Source of the DNA: JAVVXB01 sp036651815
GTDB lineage: Bacteria > Bacillota > Clostridia > Christensenellales > CAG-138
Direction: 5' to 3'
DNA length: 64,000 bases
Assembly: GCA_036651815.1 (NCBI GenBank)
Contig: JAVVXB010000014.1
Span: 4,878-68,877 of the forward strand
Numbering within the stretch: position 1 is the stretch's first letter; every line of letters starts with the position of its first letter. Both the position numbers and the translations under genes were made by a program. Below the pieces are notes generated by a model that saw only the letters and a program-made list of their open reading frames with translations, searched no databases and was not told the DNA's origin. Positions 53,264-61,692 of the stretch are shown one piece after another.

Positions 53264-54055
53264 ATGATGAACCAAACGATCCAAATTGCCGTAGGCCTGT
53301 TGATTCCACTGCTAGGTACTGTACTGGGCGCAGGCATGGTTTTTCTGATTCGTGGTACGATTCGCCCATCCGTGCAACGGTTTCTGCTCGGCTTTGCGTC
53401 CGGCGTAATGATTGCCGCCTCGGTCTGGTCGCTGCTGATTCCTGCCATCGGCATGGCGGAGGCCCAAGGAATGGTATCGTGGCTACCCCCGGCAATCGGT
53501 TTTCTGTTCGGCATCGGTTTTTTACTGCTGCTGGATACCATCATTCCGCATCTCCATATTGATACCAATAAGCCAGAGGGACGTGCTAGCCATCTTGGTA
53601 AGTCCACCATGCTGGTGCTAGCAGTCACGCTGCATAACCTGCCGGAAGGCATGGCAGTCGGTGTGGTGTTTGCGGGATTTGCCGCCGGAAATGCCGGCAT
53701 GACCTTGGCTGGTGCATTCGCGCTGTCCATCGGTATCGCGCTGCAAAACTTTCCCGAAGGTGCGGTTATCTCCATGCCGCTCCTCACAAATGGCGTGTCC
53801 AAGCGCAGGGCATTTGCATATGGAGCATTGTCAGGTGTAGTGGAGCCCATTGGCGCGGTGCTGACCATTCTGCTCACCCGGCTCATTGTTCCTGCGCTGC
53901 CCTATATTCTTGCGTTTGCCGCAGGTGCTATGATTTACGTGGTGGTAGAGGAATTGATTCCTGAAGCGCAGTGGGGCGACCATTCTAACGTCGGTACCAT
54001 CGGCGTGGCACTCGGATTTGTACTGATGATGGTGCTGGATGTGGCGTTGGGTTAA
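53264..54055 (+). CDS. ZIP family metal transporter
   Basis: Divalent-metal importer of 263 residues with eight hydrophobic helices. The metal-transit residues are seen in TLHNLPEGMAVG (helix 4) and LQNFPEGAVIS (helix 5), plus VVEELIPE in a late helix. An exposed histidine segment (PHLHID) follows helix 3. GAGGAA precedes the start; ATG at 53264 or the next ATG are equally possible. Metal likely zinc or iron by family. No metal-regulator site was recognised. Confidence 0.9.
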   Translation: MMNQTIQIAVGLLIPLLGTVLGAGMVFLIRGTIRPSVQRFLLGFASGVMIAASVWSLLIPAIGMAEAQGMVSWLPPAIGFLFGIGFLLLLDTIIPHLHIDTNKPEGRASHLGKSTMLVLAVTLHNLPEGMAVGVVFAGFAAGNAGMTLAGAFALSIGIALQNFPEGAVISMPLLTNGVSKRRAFAYGALSGVVEPIGAVLTILLTRLIVPALPYILAFAAGAMIYVVVEELIPEAQWGDHSNVGTIGVALGFVLMMVLDVALG

Positions 54056-54366
54056 GCATACGGTCTTATTCCCTATTCATACCGGAATGCAAGTGTTGCC
54101 CGTTTTGAGGAAACAGCCGGGTCAAGTGTTTCAGTGCTTGGTTTTGGCAGCTTGAAAAATACGGATGCCACGAAAGAATATATTCTTTAACGCCGCATCC
54201 ATTCCGGCTCTTCCGAATCGTTCAGTGGAGCAGTTCGCCCAGTTTACGCAGTTTCCCTGTGCGTTTTGCTGGTGTGCGCCAATGTTCGGCGCACGCCAAA
54301 TGCGATGCTTCTATTGAAAATAATGTTTTTATTAGAAGCAGGCCAAGCGTTTCAATGCTTGGCCTG
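54056..54366. other. Hairpin-rich spacer between ZIP gene and nrdJ
   Basis: No gene, but several inverted repeats: AAAGAATATATTCTTT near 54174-54190, GTGTGCGCC-7-GGCGCACGC near 54272-54297, TGCTTCTA with TAGAAGCA near 54305-54340, and a 10-pair stem CAGGCCAAGC-8-GCTTGGCCTG (54339-54366). The last may end both converging transcripts, though no long T run follows. AAGTGTTTCAGTGCTTGG near 54124 resembles its AAGCGTTTCAATGCTTGG. Confidence 0.55.
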
Positions 54367-54367
54367 A

Positions 54368-54401
54368 CTGTATCGATCGTTCCTCAATGCCTGTTCAATC
54401 A
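54368..54401. repeat. 34-base direct repeat, copy 1 (duplicate of nrdJ end)
   Basis: Matches 54436-54469 at all but a few positions (shared core CTGTATCGATCGTTCCTCAA) with a period of 68 bases. It lies just beyond the gene. Confidence 0.8.
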
Positions 54402-54435
54402 TGAGATCCTCCACATTTGGCTTGAGGACAAATAT

Positions 54436-54469
54436 CTGTATCGATCGTTCCTCAACGCTCGCTCAATCA
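54436..54469. repeat. 34-base direct repeat, copy 2, overlapping the nrdJ stop codon
   Basis: Includes the nrdJ stop (TGA on the minus strand, 54467-54469). Copy 1 therefore looks like a duplication of the gene's immediate 3' flank. Confidence 0.8.
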
Positions 54470-56809
54470 GCCGCACTTGCTGAATCCGCAGCTCCGACAG
54501 ATCACACAGCCGCTACCATGCTCAACGGGGCCGCCGCATTCCGGGCAACGCTTGATCTCCCCCGAGTTGGCTGGAATGTTTTCCGTCTGTACAATTTTTG
54601 GCGTTTGCGGCACTGTTTGACCCGCCTGTTCTCTTTTCGCTCGGCTGACAACCGTTTCGCTGGGAGCTGGCGTATCAAACTCTCCATGGGTATCTTCCTG
54701 CTCAATGAATTCGGATACCTTTCTGAGTACGCGGGCAATTGCATCCGGGCAGGAGGTGCAGTTCACGTCCTTTTGCCGGATGGTAGACGGGCAGCGAATT
54801 CCCTTGAGCTGGTCATAGACTTCGTCGATGGAAATTCCGCTTCGGAGTGCAATGGAGGTGAGTCGGGCTGTCGCTTCGCTCTGGCTTGGACAACCGCCGG
54901 CTTTGCCAGTGCTGGTGAACACCTCGCAGATCCCGTTTTCATCATAATTGGTGGTAATATACAGTGTTCCACAACCAATTTTCATCTTCTCCGTAAACCC
55001 ACGGGTCACCGTTGGACGTGGGCGCGGCTCAATGTGACCATAGCTGGTCGGCAAAGTCACTGCTTCCTCTGAATTATCCGAAGGCGTTCTAATCTTGCCG
55101 ATATTGAGCACCTGTCCGCTGCGACTACCGTCGCGATAGATTGTCACGCCTTTGCATCCCTCCCGATAGGAAAGCAAATACACCTCTCGGACATCCTCAC
55201 GGGTGGCCGTGTTCGGGAAGTTGACGGTTTTGCTAACCGCATTATCCGTATGGCGTTGGAAAGCCGCCTGCATCTTTGTGTGGTAAACAGGACTGATATC
55301 GTGGGCGCAGACGAATACGCGACGGACATCCTCTGGGATTTCCATGCAGTGGGCAATCGTGCCCTCCTCAGCAATGCGAGCCACTAGTTCATCGGAATAG
55401 ATGCCCAGTTCATGCAGTTTTTCCATCAGAAACGGATTGATTTCCACCATCTCCGTACCGTCCATGACGTTGCGAATGTACACGAAAGCAAACACCGGCT
55501 CCACGCCGCTGGAACAGCCAGCAATGATGGATAGCGTTCCGGTGGGCGCGATGGTGGTGACAGTTGCGTTACGCATGGGTCGACCATTCTGCATGGTGCT
55601 GACGGAAAACAGCGGGAATACACCGCGCTCCTTGGCCAACTGCGCGCTGGCAGCATGACCGGTTGCCTGAATAAACGACATCACCCGTTCGCCAAACGCG
55701 ACACCCTCATCGGAATCATAAGGAATGCCCAGCGCCAGCAGCGCATCCGCAAAGCCCATGAGCCCCAACCCGATCTTGCGGGTCTTGCGGGTCGTTTCAC
55801 CGATCTTTTCCAGAGGATACGAATTGATATCGATGACGTTATCCAGAAAGTGAACCGCCTCCGCCACCGAGTTCGCCAGCAGGTCAAAATCCAGTTCGTA
55901 TTGCCCATGCTGATCTTTTTTAAGCATCTTGACAAGATTGATGGATCCGAGATTGCAGCTTTCATACGGCAACAGCGGCTGCTCGCCGCAAGGATTCGTG
56001 CTTTCAAATGCGCCCTCTGTTGGCACAACGTTATCACGATTTAGCCGGTCAAGAAAAATGATACCGGGCTCGCCATTTTGCCATGCGGCTTCCACGATGG
56101 TATCGAACACATCTGGTGCATGCAGGCAACCCGTTGTCTGTCCGGTTTTCGGATCAATGAGATCATAATCCTCGCCCGCCTCCACAGCCTGCATAAACGC
56201 CTCAGTCAACCCAACTGAAATATTGAAATTATTGATGTCTGCGCTATTCTCTTTGCAGCGGATGAACTCCATAATATCCGGATGGTCAATGCGCAAAATG
56301 CCCATATTAGCCCCACGTCGCGTGCCGCCCTGCTTAACGGCCTCCGTGGCAACATTAAATACCCGCATAAAACTGACGGGACCACTAGCCACACCGCCAG
56401 TAGACTTGACAGTCGCGCCTTTTTGCCGCAGCCGTGAAAATGAAAATCCTGTCCCGCCGCCAGACTTATGTATCAGCGCTGCATTTTTAACAGCCTCGAA
56501 TATCTCTTCCATGCTGTCATCCACCGGCAATACAAAGCAGGCCGACAGCTGTCCCAATGGGCGGCCAGCATTCATGAGGGTGGGCGAGTTAGGTAAAAAC
56601 CGTAAGCTCGTCATCAGCTCGAAAAAACGATCCGCGATGGCGTTTGTATCGTTCTTTTGATCGTAGCTTTGATCCGCAGCCGCAACCGCTGTGGAAACCC
56701 GGCGAAACATACCGGCAACGTCCTCCACGACGGCGCCATTTTCATCTCTGCCGAGATAGCGGCGCTCCAGCACCGTAATTGCATTATTTGAGATATCCGC
56801 AATGGCCAT
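54467..56809 (-). CDS. nrdJ: Adenosylcobalamin-dependent (class II) ribonucleotide reductase
   Basis: Reduces ribonucleotides to deoxyribonucleotides using coenzyme B12 for radical generation, so it works with or without oxygen. In 780 residues one sees LPNSPTLMNAGRPLGQLSAC, SGGGTGFSFSRLR, NPCGEQPLLPYESCNLGSIN, ATVTTIAPTGTLSIIAGCSS and a zinc-ribbon-like C-terminus (CPECGGP, CVICRSCGFSKCG). The ATG at 56809 lies nine bases after GGGAG; a further 22 codons upstream are open but the promoter falls there. It gives the organism a direct need for cobalt uptake and cobalamin. No aptamer fits in its short leader. Confidence 0.95.
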   Translation of the reverse strand: MAIADISNNAITVLERRYLGRDENGAVVEDVAGMFRRVSTAVAAADQSYDQKNDTNAIADRFFELMTSLRFLPNSPTLMNAGRPLGQLSACFVLPVDDSMEEIFEAVKNAALIHKSGGGTGFSFSRLRQKGATVKSTGGVASGPVSFMRVFNVATEAVKQGGTRRGANMGILRIDHPDIMEFIRCKENSADINNFNISVGLTEAFMQAVEAGEDYDLIDPKTGQTTGCLHAPDVFDTIVEAAWQNGEPGIIFLDRLNRDNVVPTEGAFESTNPCGEQPLLPYESCNLGSINLVKMLKKDQHGQYELDFDLLANSVAEAVHFLDNVIDINSYPLEKIGETTRKTRKIGLGLMGFADALLALGIPYDSDEGVAFGERVMSFIQATGHAASAQLAKERGVFPLFSVSTMQNGRPMRNATVTTIAPTGTLSIIAGCSSGVEPVFAFVYIRNVMDGTEMVEINPFLMEKLHELGIYSDELVARIAEEGTIAHCMEIPEDVRRVFVCAHDISPVYHTKMQAAFQRHTDNAVSKTVNFPNTATREDVREVYLLSYREGCKGVTIYRDGSRSGQVLNIGKIRTPSDNSEEAVTLPTSYGHIEPRPRPTVTRGFTEKMKIGCGTLYITTNYDENGICEVFTSTGKAGGCPSQSEATARLTSIALRSGISIDEVYDQLKGIRCPSTIRQKDVNCTSCPDAIARVLRKVSEFIEQEDTHGEFDTPAPSETVVSRAKREQAGQTVPQTPKIVQTENIPANSGEIKRCPECGGPVEHGSGCVICRSCGFSKCG

Positions 56810-56838
56810 GTTCTGTACTCCCTTTCCTTGGTATTGCC

Positions 56839-56867
56839 AGTATACAGCTATATCTTGTGTCAGGCAA
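56839..56867 (-). promoter_or_regulatory. nrdJ promoter
   Basis: TTGCCT (56862-56867) and TATACT (56839-56844), 17 bases apart, giving a leader of about 23 bases. An overlapping alternative (TTGGAC with TATAGC) lies ten bases upstream. Confidence 0.5.
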
Positions 56868-57011
56868 GCGTCCAAACAACGATATCTTGTTTATTTACAG
56901 ATTGGTAATGCTTTTTTAAATTTTCTGTGCAAAATGTGGGGATGCCTTTACATAACGATCATATCATGACAATGTTGCAATAATTTTTCTATTTTGTCAT
57001 TTTTATGGTTT

Positions 57012-57034
57012 TTTTTATTTACGTATGCTATAAT
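57012..57034 (+). promoter_or_regulatory. Extended -10 promoter of the DUF5684 gene
   Basis: TGCTATAAT (TATAAT at 57029-57034) has the TGn extension; no good -35 is present at 17 bases. AT-rich upstream DNA. GGGAGGT then precedes the ATG. Confidence 0.5.
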
Positions 57035-57062
57035 TGAAAAAATTGTTGGGAGGTAAATAATT

Positions 57063-57452
57063 ATGGACACAACTATTGATACGCTTGAATATGCACAATC
57101 CGTATCGCCCATTTGGATTCTGATTTCTCTGGCGATATCCGCGCTGGCGTTAGTCGCACTGTGGAAAATTTTTGTCAAAGCCGGCGAACACGGCTGGGCT
57201 GCACTGATTCCGGTCTACAACATGTATGTCTACTTTAAGATCACCTTTGGCTGTGGCTGGAAATTTTTATTTTTGCTCATCCCCTTTGCCAACATCGTCT
57301 TTGGTATTATGGCAACTTGCAAACTTGCAAAAGCATTTGGCAAGGGCGGCGGCTTCGCCGTTGGTCTCATTTTCTTGAGCATCATCTTCACTTGCATCCT
57401 TGCCTTTGGCAGCGCGAAATATTTGGGCGTGCCCGCTAAGCAAGCCGCTTAA
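57063..57452 (+). CDS. DUF5684-type small membrane protein
   Basis: A 129-residue membrane protein with three to four hydrophobic helices. The segment KAGEHGWAALIPVYNMYVYF is characteristic of the DUF5684 family; similar stretches occur in signal-peptidase-associated membrane proteins. IMATCKLAKAFGKGGGFAVG follows. The function is unknown. Monocistronic, with its own promoter and two successive terminators. It occupies the place next to the CRISPR operon where adaptation genes would be expected. Confidence 0.85.
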   Translation: MDTTIDTLEYAQSVSPIWILISLAISALALVALWKIFVKAGEHGWAALIPVYNMYVYFKITFGCGWKFLFLLIPFANIVFGIMATCKLAKAFGKGGGFAVGLIFLSIIFTCILAFGSAKYLGVPAKQAA

Positions 57453-57468
57453 ATCAACTCGTATTCAA

Positions 57469-57550
57469 AAAAGGTTCACGCCTATTTTCATGCTGAACCT
57501 TTTACGTTATTAAAGAACCCTGTCTCTGTTTGACTCAGACGGGGTTCTTT
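57469..57550 (+). terminator. Two consecutive terminators after the DUF5684 gene
   Basis: AAAAGGTTCA with TGAACCTTTT (57469-57503), and AAAGAACCC with GGGTTCTTT (57512-57550). Both have A/T-flanked stems and can act in both directions. Confidence 0.75.
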
Positions 57551-57624
57551 GATGCTTTGAGGTTCGCTCAGCTGGTCTTAAACCGCTGGAAAATAAGTTT
57601 GCTCAACGGGAATCACCGTGTTTT

Positions 57625-57809
57625 GACCGTGCTGGAAACTGCACGGTCATCCAAACGCACGTAAGCGTCCGCTCAAATTGGACGTCCCTTACGGCGTACA
57701 TGTGCTGCAACCGGAACGCATGGGCCATGGAGTGCGTCCCCTTAACCCATCCCACGAACTATCTTTATAGGATTTTTCCCGACAGACAAAGACCCGCTCA
57801 ATGAGCGGG
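57625..57809. other. Spacer with three hairpins, no CRISPR array
   Basis: GACCGTGC-8-GCACGGTC (57625-57648), CGTAAG/CGTCC paired with GGACG/CTTACG (57660-57693) and CCCGCTCA-A-TGAGCGGG (57793-57809). The hairpins are unlike each other and there is no repeat-spacer pattern. No gene is seen. Confidence 0.6.
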
Positions 57810-57874
57810 CAGCGTAGGGATAACTCAAAACAAGTAATTTTTGACCGACGCTCTTCAAGCGGAGCCACAACAGT

Positions 57875-57914
57875 AAAGACCACACCGGAGGATAAAACCT
57901 TTCGTGTGGTCTTT
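57875..57914 (-). terminator. Terminator of the cas operon
   Basis: AAAGACCACAC with GTGTGGTCTTT, an 11-pair stem 12 bases beyond the cas7 stop, followed by TTTACTG. It marks the operon end directly after cas7. Confidence 0.7.
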
Positions 57915-57925
57915 CTGATTACAAA

Positions 57926-58849
57926 CTATATAAGGTTAATGATCTCAGGGACGCATTTAGTCTTTGCTTCTGTGATTTCATAATCGCCAAATGAACGTGG
58001 TTCCTCAACTTTTTGCCTAATCATCAGTGAGCGTTGAATCATTGCCGAAGTTTCCTTGGGTGTCTTTTCATTGTGCTTCCACCAGTATACACTGCAAACC
58101 TCGCAGGTTCCGTCAGGGCGCGCTGAAGAGGCATCGTTCTCAAACAGTGTGCATAGCGCCTGCTTGATCTTTTCTGCATCCTCATCAGTAAATCCGGTCT
58201 TTTCGGCAAGCTGGCAATTGATGCTGCCGCGAATCACATAAAGCCCAAAATTGACATAGTGCTTCATGCCCATCGTGTCGGACGCCTTACCTGATTTCCG
58301 ACGCTCTGCATTGACGCTCTTGGTAATCCGCATATCAACGATTTCAACAGGAGAAACGCTCACTCCTTGCTGAACGGAAACTGGACCGCGCACACCGACG
58401 GAAAGTTGGCTTCCGCTCTCGTTTTCCGCATCTTTGTCTTTTTTCTTGTCATTCTTTTTAAAAGCAAACACCTGTCCAAATGCTCTGACATCAGTCCATT
58501 TTTTACATGCGATTTGTGCAAACAACTCAGTATCTGCATCCTTACCCTTTTTAAGTTCGGCCGCTAATTGAGGGTCGCACGCTGCACGATCCTGCAGATT
58601 ATGATAGTTCTCTTTGAGCGAGGAGTCAAATTGAATATCATTCTCACGTCCGTCTGTCTGAACAAAAATGTTTTCACCCATATCTTGAAGCCTGTTGCGA
58701 ATTTTTCTCTTGATTGCCACATCAGAGAAAATCCCATAACCATCATAGTCCTCACGGGGACGGTTACCATTCAAAGGATCTCCGTTGATGTTTGCTCGCC
58801 TTACCGAAACCAACGCAGCAAAGTCGATTTTGTTCTGTAACGTAGCCAT
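57926..58849 (-). CDS. cas7c: Type I-C Cascade backbone protein Cas7 (Csd2)
   Basis: Forms the helical backbone along the crRNA. The 307-residue sequence opens with FAALVSVRRANINGDPLNGN and DYDGYGIFSDVAIKRKIRNR, diagnostic of Csd2. GVRGPVSVQQGVSV follows in the middle. The ATG directly follows the cas8 stop and GGGGAGG lies within the cas8 end. Last gene of the operon. Confidence 0.95.
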   Translation of the reverse strand: MATLQNKIDFAALVSVRRANINGDPLNGNRPREDYDGYGIFSDVAIKRKIRNRLQDMGENIFVQTDGRENDIQFDSSLKENYHNLQDRAACDPQLAAELKKGKDADTELFAQIACKKWTDVRAFGQVFAFKKNDKKKDKDAENESGSQLSVGVRGPVSVQQGVSVSPVEIVDMRITKSVNAERRKSGKASDTMGMKHYVNFGLYVIRGSINCQLAEKTGFTDEDAEKIKQALCTLFENDASSARPDGTCEVCSVYWWKHNEKTPKETSAMIQRSLMIRQKVEEPRSFGDYEITEAKTKCVPEIINLI

Positions 58850-59266
58850 TTAGTTTTCCTCCCCATCAGTATTGGCCGTTTCATCTTCGTCAGTTATGAC
58901 ATTGCCATTGCCATTCTTATGGCCTTTTAAGGCTTCGCGCTGACAGTCGTATCCAAGGAGAAAACGACCATCCAGCGCATTTTTTTCTGCATAGTCCCCA
59001 TCGAGGAACAAACCGTCAATCTCACCGTAAAGGTTTTTGTAAAATTCACGGCTGCCGGGCTTCAGTTGATTCAAGTATACCTGCGTGCTTATTCGGATGA
59101 GTTCCCATGTGCGCATCGGCGTACGTGAGAACTGCTGCATATACCTCTCGGCATTCGTTGTTCGTGTTTCGCCCTTGTCATAGGTGTTGCGCTCTACCTT
59201 TTCTGCGACCGCTATCAACCGGCCGAAAAGATAGCTTCTGTTTGTGCAGGTTTCGTCAAGTTCCAT
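58850..59266 (-). CDS. cas11c: Probable internal product Cas11c within cas8c
   Basis: In type I-C systems the small subunit Cas11 is made from an internal start in cas8c. Here an in-frame ATG at codon 549 is preceded by AAGGGAG (59278-59284) at 11 bases, and would give 138 residues beginning MELDETCTNRSYLFGRLIAV. This equals the helical C-terminal part of Csd1. Position, size and ribosome site fit; expression is inferred. Confidence 0.65.
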   Translation of the reverse strand: MELDETCTNRSYLFGRLIAVAEKVERNTYDKGETRTTNAERYMQQFSRTPMRTWELIRISTQVYLNQLKPGSREFYKNLYGEIDGLFLDGDYAEKNALDGRFLLGYDCQREALKGHKNGNGNVITDEDETANTDGEEN

Positions 59267-60910
59267 GTCGTATTTCACTCCCTTATCCCAGTAAAACTTT
59301 TTGACCAGTGAGCAAGCAATATGAAGAACATGCTGACAATTGAAATGCTTTTCATATGCCATGGGGTTAGATGCTTTTTGTACTGACATTTTGACTATGT
59401 CGTGTGGGATGGCCGCTCCGTCAATGATGCAAGGGCGGAGTCGGTCAAATACTGAAATGAGCATCGGATTCTTGCCATCACTATTCGCTCGTAGCATTAA
59501 CACTTTATTCTGCTCCGTGCCGTATATTGCTCTTGCGATTTCATTTATGGATGGCATACCATCATACAGGCTGATTTTATGTTCCTTATTGTAGTATTCG
59601 TGCCTCCAGCAGCAGCTCTCCTGCCATGCCAGTATGTTTGAAAGGTAGGTCGAGGATGCCAGTTCCTTGTAATATGTCATGGCAAGACGCCCCGACGAGG
59701 CACTGTCGAGCGCGAGTACAACCATTTGGGATGTATCTCTTAAATTTTTGGAGTATCCCTCCATGGTCATGTTAAAGTCTCTTGCGGAGGTATAGTTGGT
59801 ATCAACACTTTCAGTCTCAGGTTCATCAAATAGAATGTCGCTTTCATTTTGAACATCTTCGTCTGTTGACAAGTTACATATCTCATTCGCCCCGCGGTAA
59901 TACTGCGGTATATCCGTCAGGTCGCTTTCCCACGTCACAACACAAACGCCATCACGCGTATATCCTTGACGGCGAATGATCCACTTGAGGGCATTGTGTA
60001 TTTTCTGCGCCATCTCATAACCGATAGTCAAAGCTTCATTGGATCCGCTGTCCTTGTCCTTTGTCAGGAAGCGTCCGCGATATGTGAAATTTGCGCTGTC
60101 ATTCGATGAGATTAGTTTCGCACCGTCTCCATCATATCGGATCTTCTTGGGCAGCAGTGTAGTGATTCGCGTTCTATCACCGGTAAAATAACACAGGTCT
60201 TTATTTGCAGGAACCGAGGCGTAGTAATCAATAAAGCTTTTTTGTACGGATTTATCGAGCCATATTCTACTGTCTGTACATGTGGCAGCACCCTGCGACA
60301 ATATGTTCGCACCTATGCCTTGATCAAATCTCACACAAAAGCGCACAGCTGCTTTCTCCAAGACTTCACCGCAGACATTCTGATCTGCCGACACCCGCCC
60401 ATCCTTGACATTCAAAAGGCCGCGTTTATTCATTAAATCATTTAGCAGGGTTTTCTTTGAAATATATTGGTACACTGCGCATACTTTCAGGTTGGAATAC
60501 GCAGAGTCGCACCACGCTTCCAATTGGCTTTGATATTTTGAGAAGCATTCAGAAATATGTGACTTTTTCTTCTTCAGCTCGCTTTCGGGTAAATCATAAT
60601 CGACATACTCCAGATAGTCCCCCGCAAGATATTTCAAGCTGTCAAAAAGCGGATGAGGGGCAACCGACGTGCTGGAGCGTGACATAGATTTTTCCGTTGT
60701 AGGCGCAAGAGTGTCGAGATTTTCGCCCTTAGGCAGTGCCCTTGCATCAATGAAGCACCCCTCAGCATCTAATTGTATCTCTATTCTTGCTTTGACAGTT
60801 GAATATCCAATCGGCATCAGCACCAGCTGTTTCCCATTCCAGCCTTCAACCTCACCAGCGCGCCATGCATTATTGTCATACAATTCACTCAGGGCATTTA
60901 CCCAACTCAT
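58850..60910 (-). CDS. cas8c: Type I-C Cascade large subunit Cas8c (Csd1)
   Basis: Recognises the PAM and bridges Cas5 and Cas7 in the surveillance complex. The 686 residues are somewhat longer than many Csd1 proteins. The N-terminus MSWVNALSELYDNNAWRAG, the SGRLAMTYYKELASSTYLSN block and the C-terminal helical LFGRLIAVAEKVERNTYD region support the assignment. It overlaps cas5 by four bases with GGAGGTG before the ATG. The acidic tail (TDEDETANTDGEEN) is unusual. Confidence 0.92.
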   Translation of the reverse strand: MSWVNALSELYDNNAWRAGEVEGWNGKQLVLMPIGYSTVKARIEIQLDAEGCFIDARALPKGENLDTLAPTTEKSMSRSSTSVAPHPLFDSLKYLAGDYLEYVDYDLPESELKKKKSHISECFSKYQSQLEAWCDSAYSNLKVCAVYQYISKKTLLNDLMNKRGLLNVKDGRVSADQNVCGEVLEKAAVRFCVRFDQGIGANILSQGAATCTDSRIWLDKSVQKSFIDYYASVPANKDLCYFTGDRTRITTLLPKKIRYDGDGAKLISSNDSANFTYRGRFLTKDKDSGSNEALTIGYEMAQKIHNALKWIIRRQGYTRDGVCVVTWESDLTDIPQYYRGANEICNLSTDEDVQNESDILFDEPETESVDTNYTSARDFNMTMEGYSKNLRDTSQMVVLALDSASSGRLAMTYYKELASSTYLSNILAWQESCCWRHEYYNKEHKISLYDGMPSINEIARAIYGTEQNKVLMLRANSDGKNPMLISVFDRLRPCIIDGAAIPHDIVKMSVQKASNPMAYEKHFNCQHVLHIACSLVKKFYWDKGVKYDMELDETCTNRSYLFGRLIAVAEKVERNTYDKGETRTTNAERYMQQFSRTPMRTWELIRISTQVYLNQLKPGSREFYKNLYGEIDGLFLDGDYAEKNALDGRFLLGYDCQREALKGHKNGNGNVITDEDETANTDGEEN

Positions 60911-61665
60911 TCGCTCACCTCCTCGCCGGTAAATTCCTTTAGGCCGGTGAAATTGTCGAGTTCTTCCTCAAACTTCTTGATGGGCATTTTATGCAAAACA
61001 CGCCTGTCCTTATCTGGTATATCTTCCGGCACAGGAAATTCAATAACGCCTTTCCGCATGACCACGTGGTGGAATCGAACGCTCAGGTGCCCTTTCTCAT
61101 TTTCGCGCACGGCTTCATCGGCGTAAGTAAAGCCGTGAAACATATACCCGAAGGAGAGTTCGCCAATACTGTCATAAGCACCTTCGCCCTCGCCGAATAC
61201 GCACGAGGTCACGTCGCCGTGACATTCTCGTGTCCCGAGAAATATGTCGCGCCGTCCGCCGCGCTCGATCATACGCTTTGCGATGTTATGATGCTTGTTT
61301 TCGTTATAATCGTAAAAAAGCTCCGGCCTGTTGTCATTACGTACGAAATACGCCCGTACCTGATAACGTACATTTTTCAGATAAGTATAAATTGACAGAT
61401 CGTTTTTGACGTTTTTCTTCGGCGGATCATACCATAGAGTCCGAATTCCCTCGGAAGCCGTTTGGACAGGGTTCATCACGCGTACGGCGTCAATAATCCA
61501 AATGATAGTCGGTTTCCAATAGACAGATGCCAGAACGCCCTTCAGCGCCTCATATGTCGGCACATAATAGCTTGCCTTTTCACCTCCCACACGGGTGATC
61601 GGATCGGAAAACAGCGCCCTGTCACCGCTCACTTCAAATTCGACTGTGTTTCGTTTCTTTTCCAT
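60907..61665 (-). CDS. cas5c: Type I-C Cas5 (Cas5c/Cas5d), crRNA-processing endoribonuclease
   Basis: In type I-C this protein replaces Cas6 and cuts the precursor crRNA, then stays on its 5' handle. The N-terminal RAMP strand FEVSGDRALFSDPITRVGGE and YVPTYEALKGVLASVYWKPT are family hallmarks, as is the later IFLGTRECHGDV. The ATG at 61665 is set by GGGGAGGTG; eight codons upstream are open. It has 252 residues, normal, and starts 28 bases after cas3. Confidence 0.94.
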   Translation of the reverse strand: MEKKRNTVEFEVSGDRALFSDPITRVGGEKASYYVPTYEALKGVLASVYWKPTIIWIIDAVRVMNPVQTASEGIRTLWYDPPKKNVKNDLSIYTYLKNVRYQVRAYFVRNDNRPELFYDYNENKHHNIAKRMIERGGRRDIFLGTRECHGDVTSCVFGEGEGAYDSIGELSFGYMFHGFTYADEAVRENEKGHLSVRFHHVVMRKGVIEFPVPEDIPDKDRRVLHKMPIKKFEEELDNFTGLKEFTGEEVSE

Positions 61666-61692
61666 GCTTTCACCTCCCCAAAACATCAATAT

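Noticed and set aside
56810..56875. Longer nrdJ N-terminus and a riboswitch in its leader
   Set aside because: The promoter lies in this stretch, leaving a leader of about 23 bases, too short for a cobalamin aptamer.
57453..57925. Possible CRISPR array next to cas7
   Set aside because: The inverted repeats differ from each other, and there is no regular repeat-spacer spacing nor a type I-C repeat.
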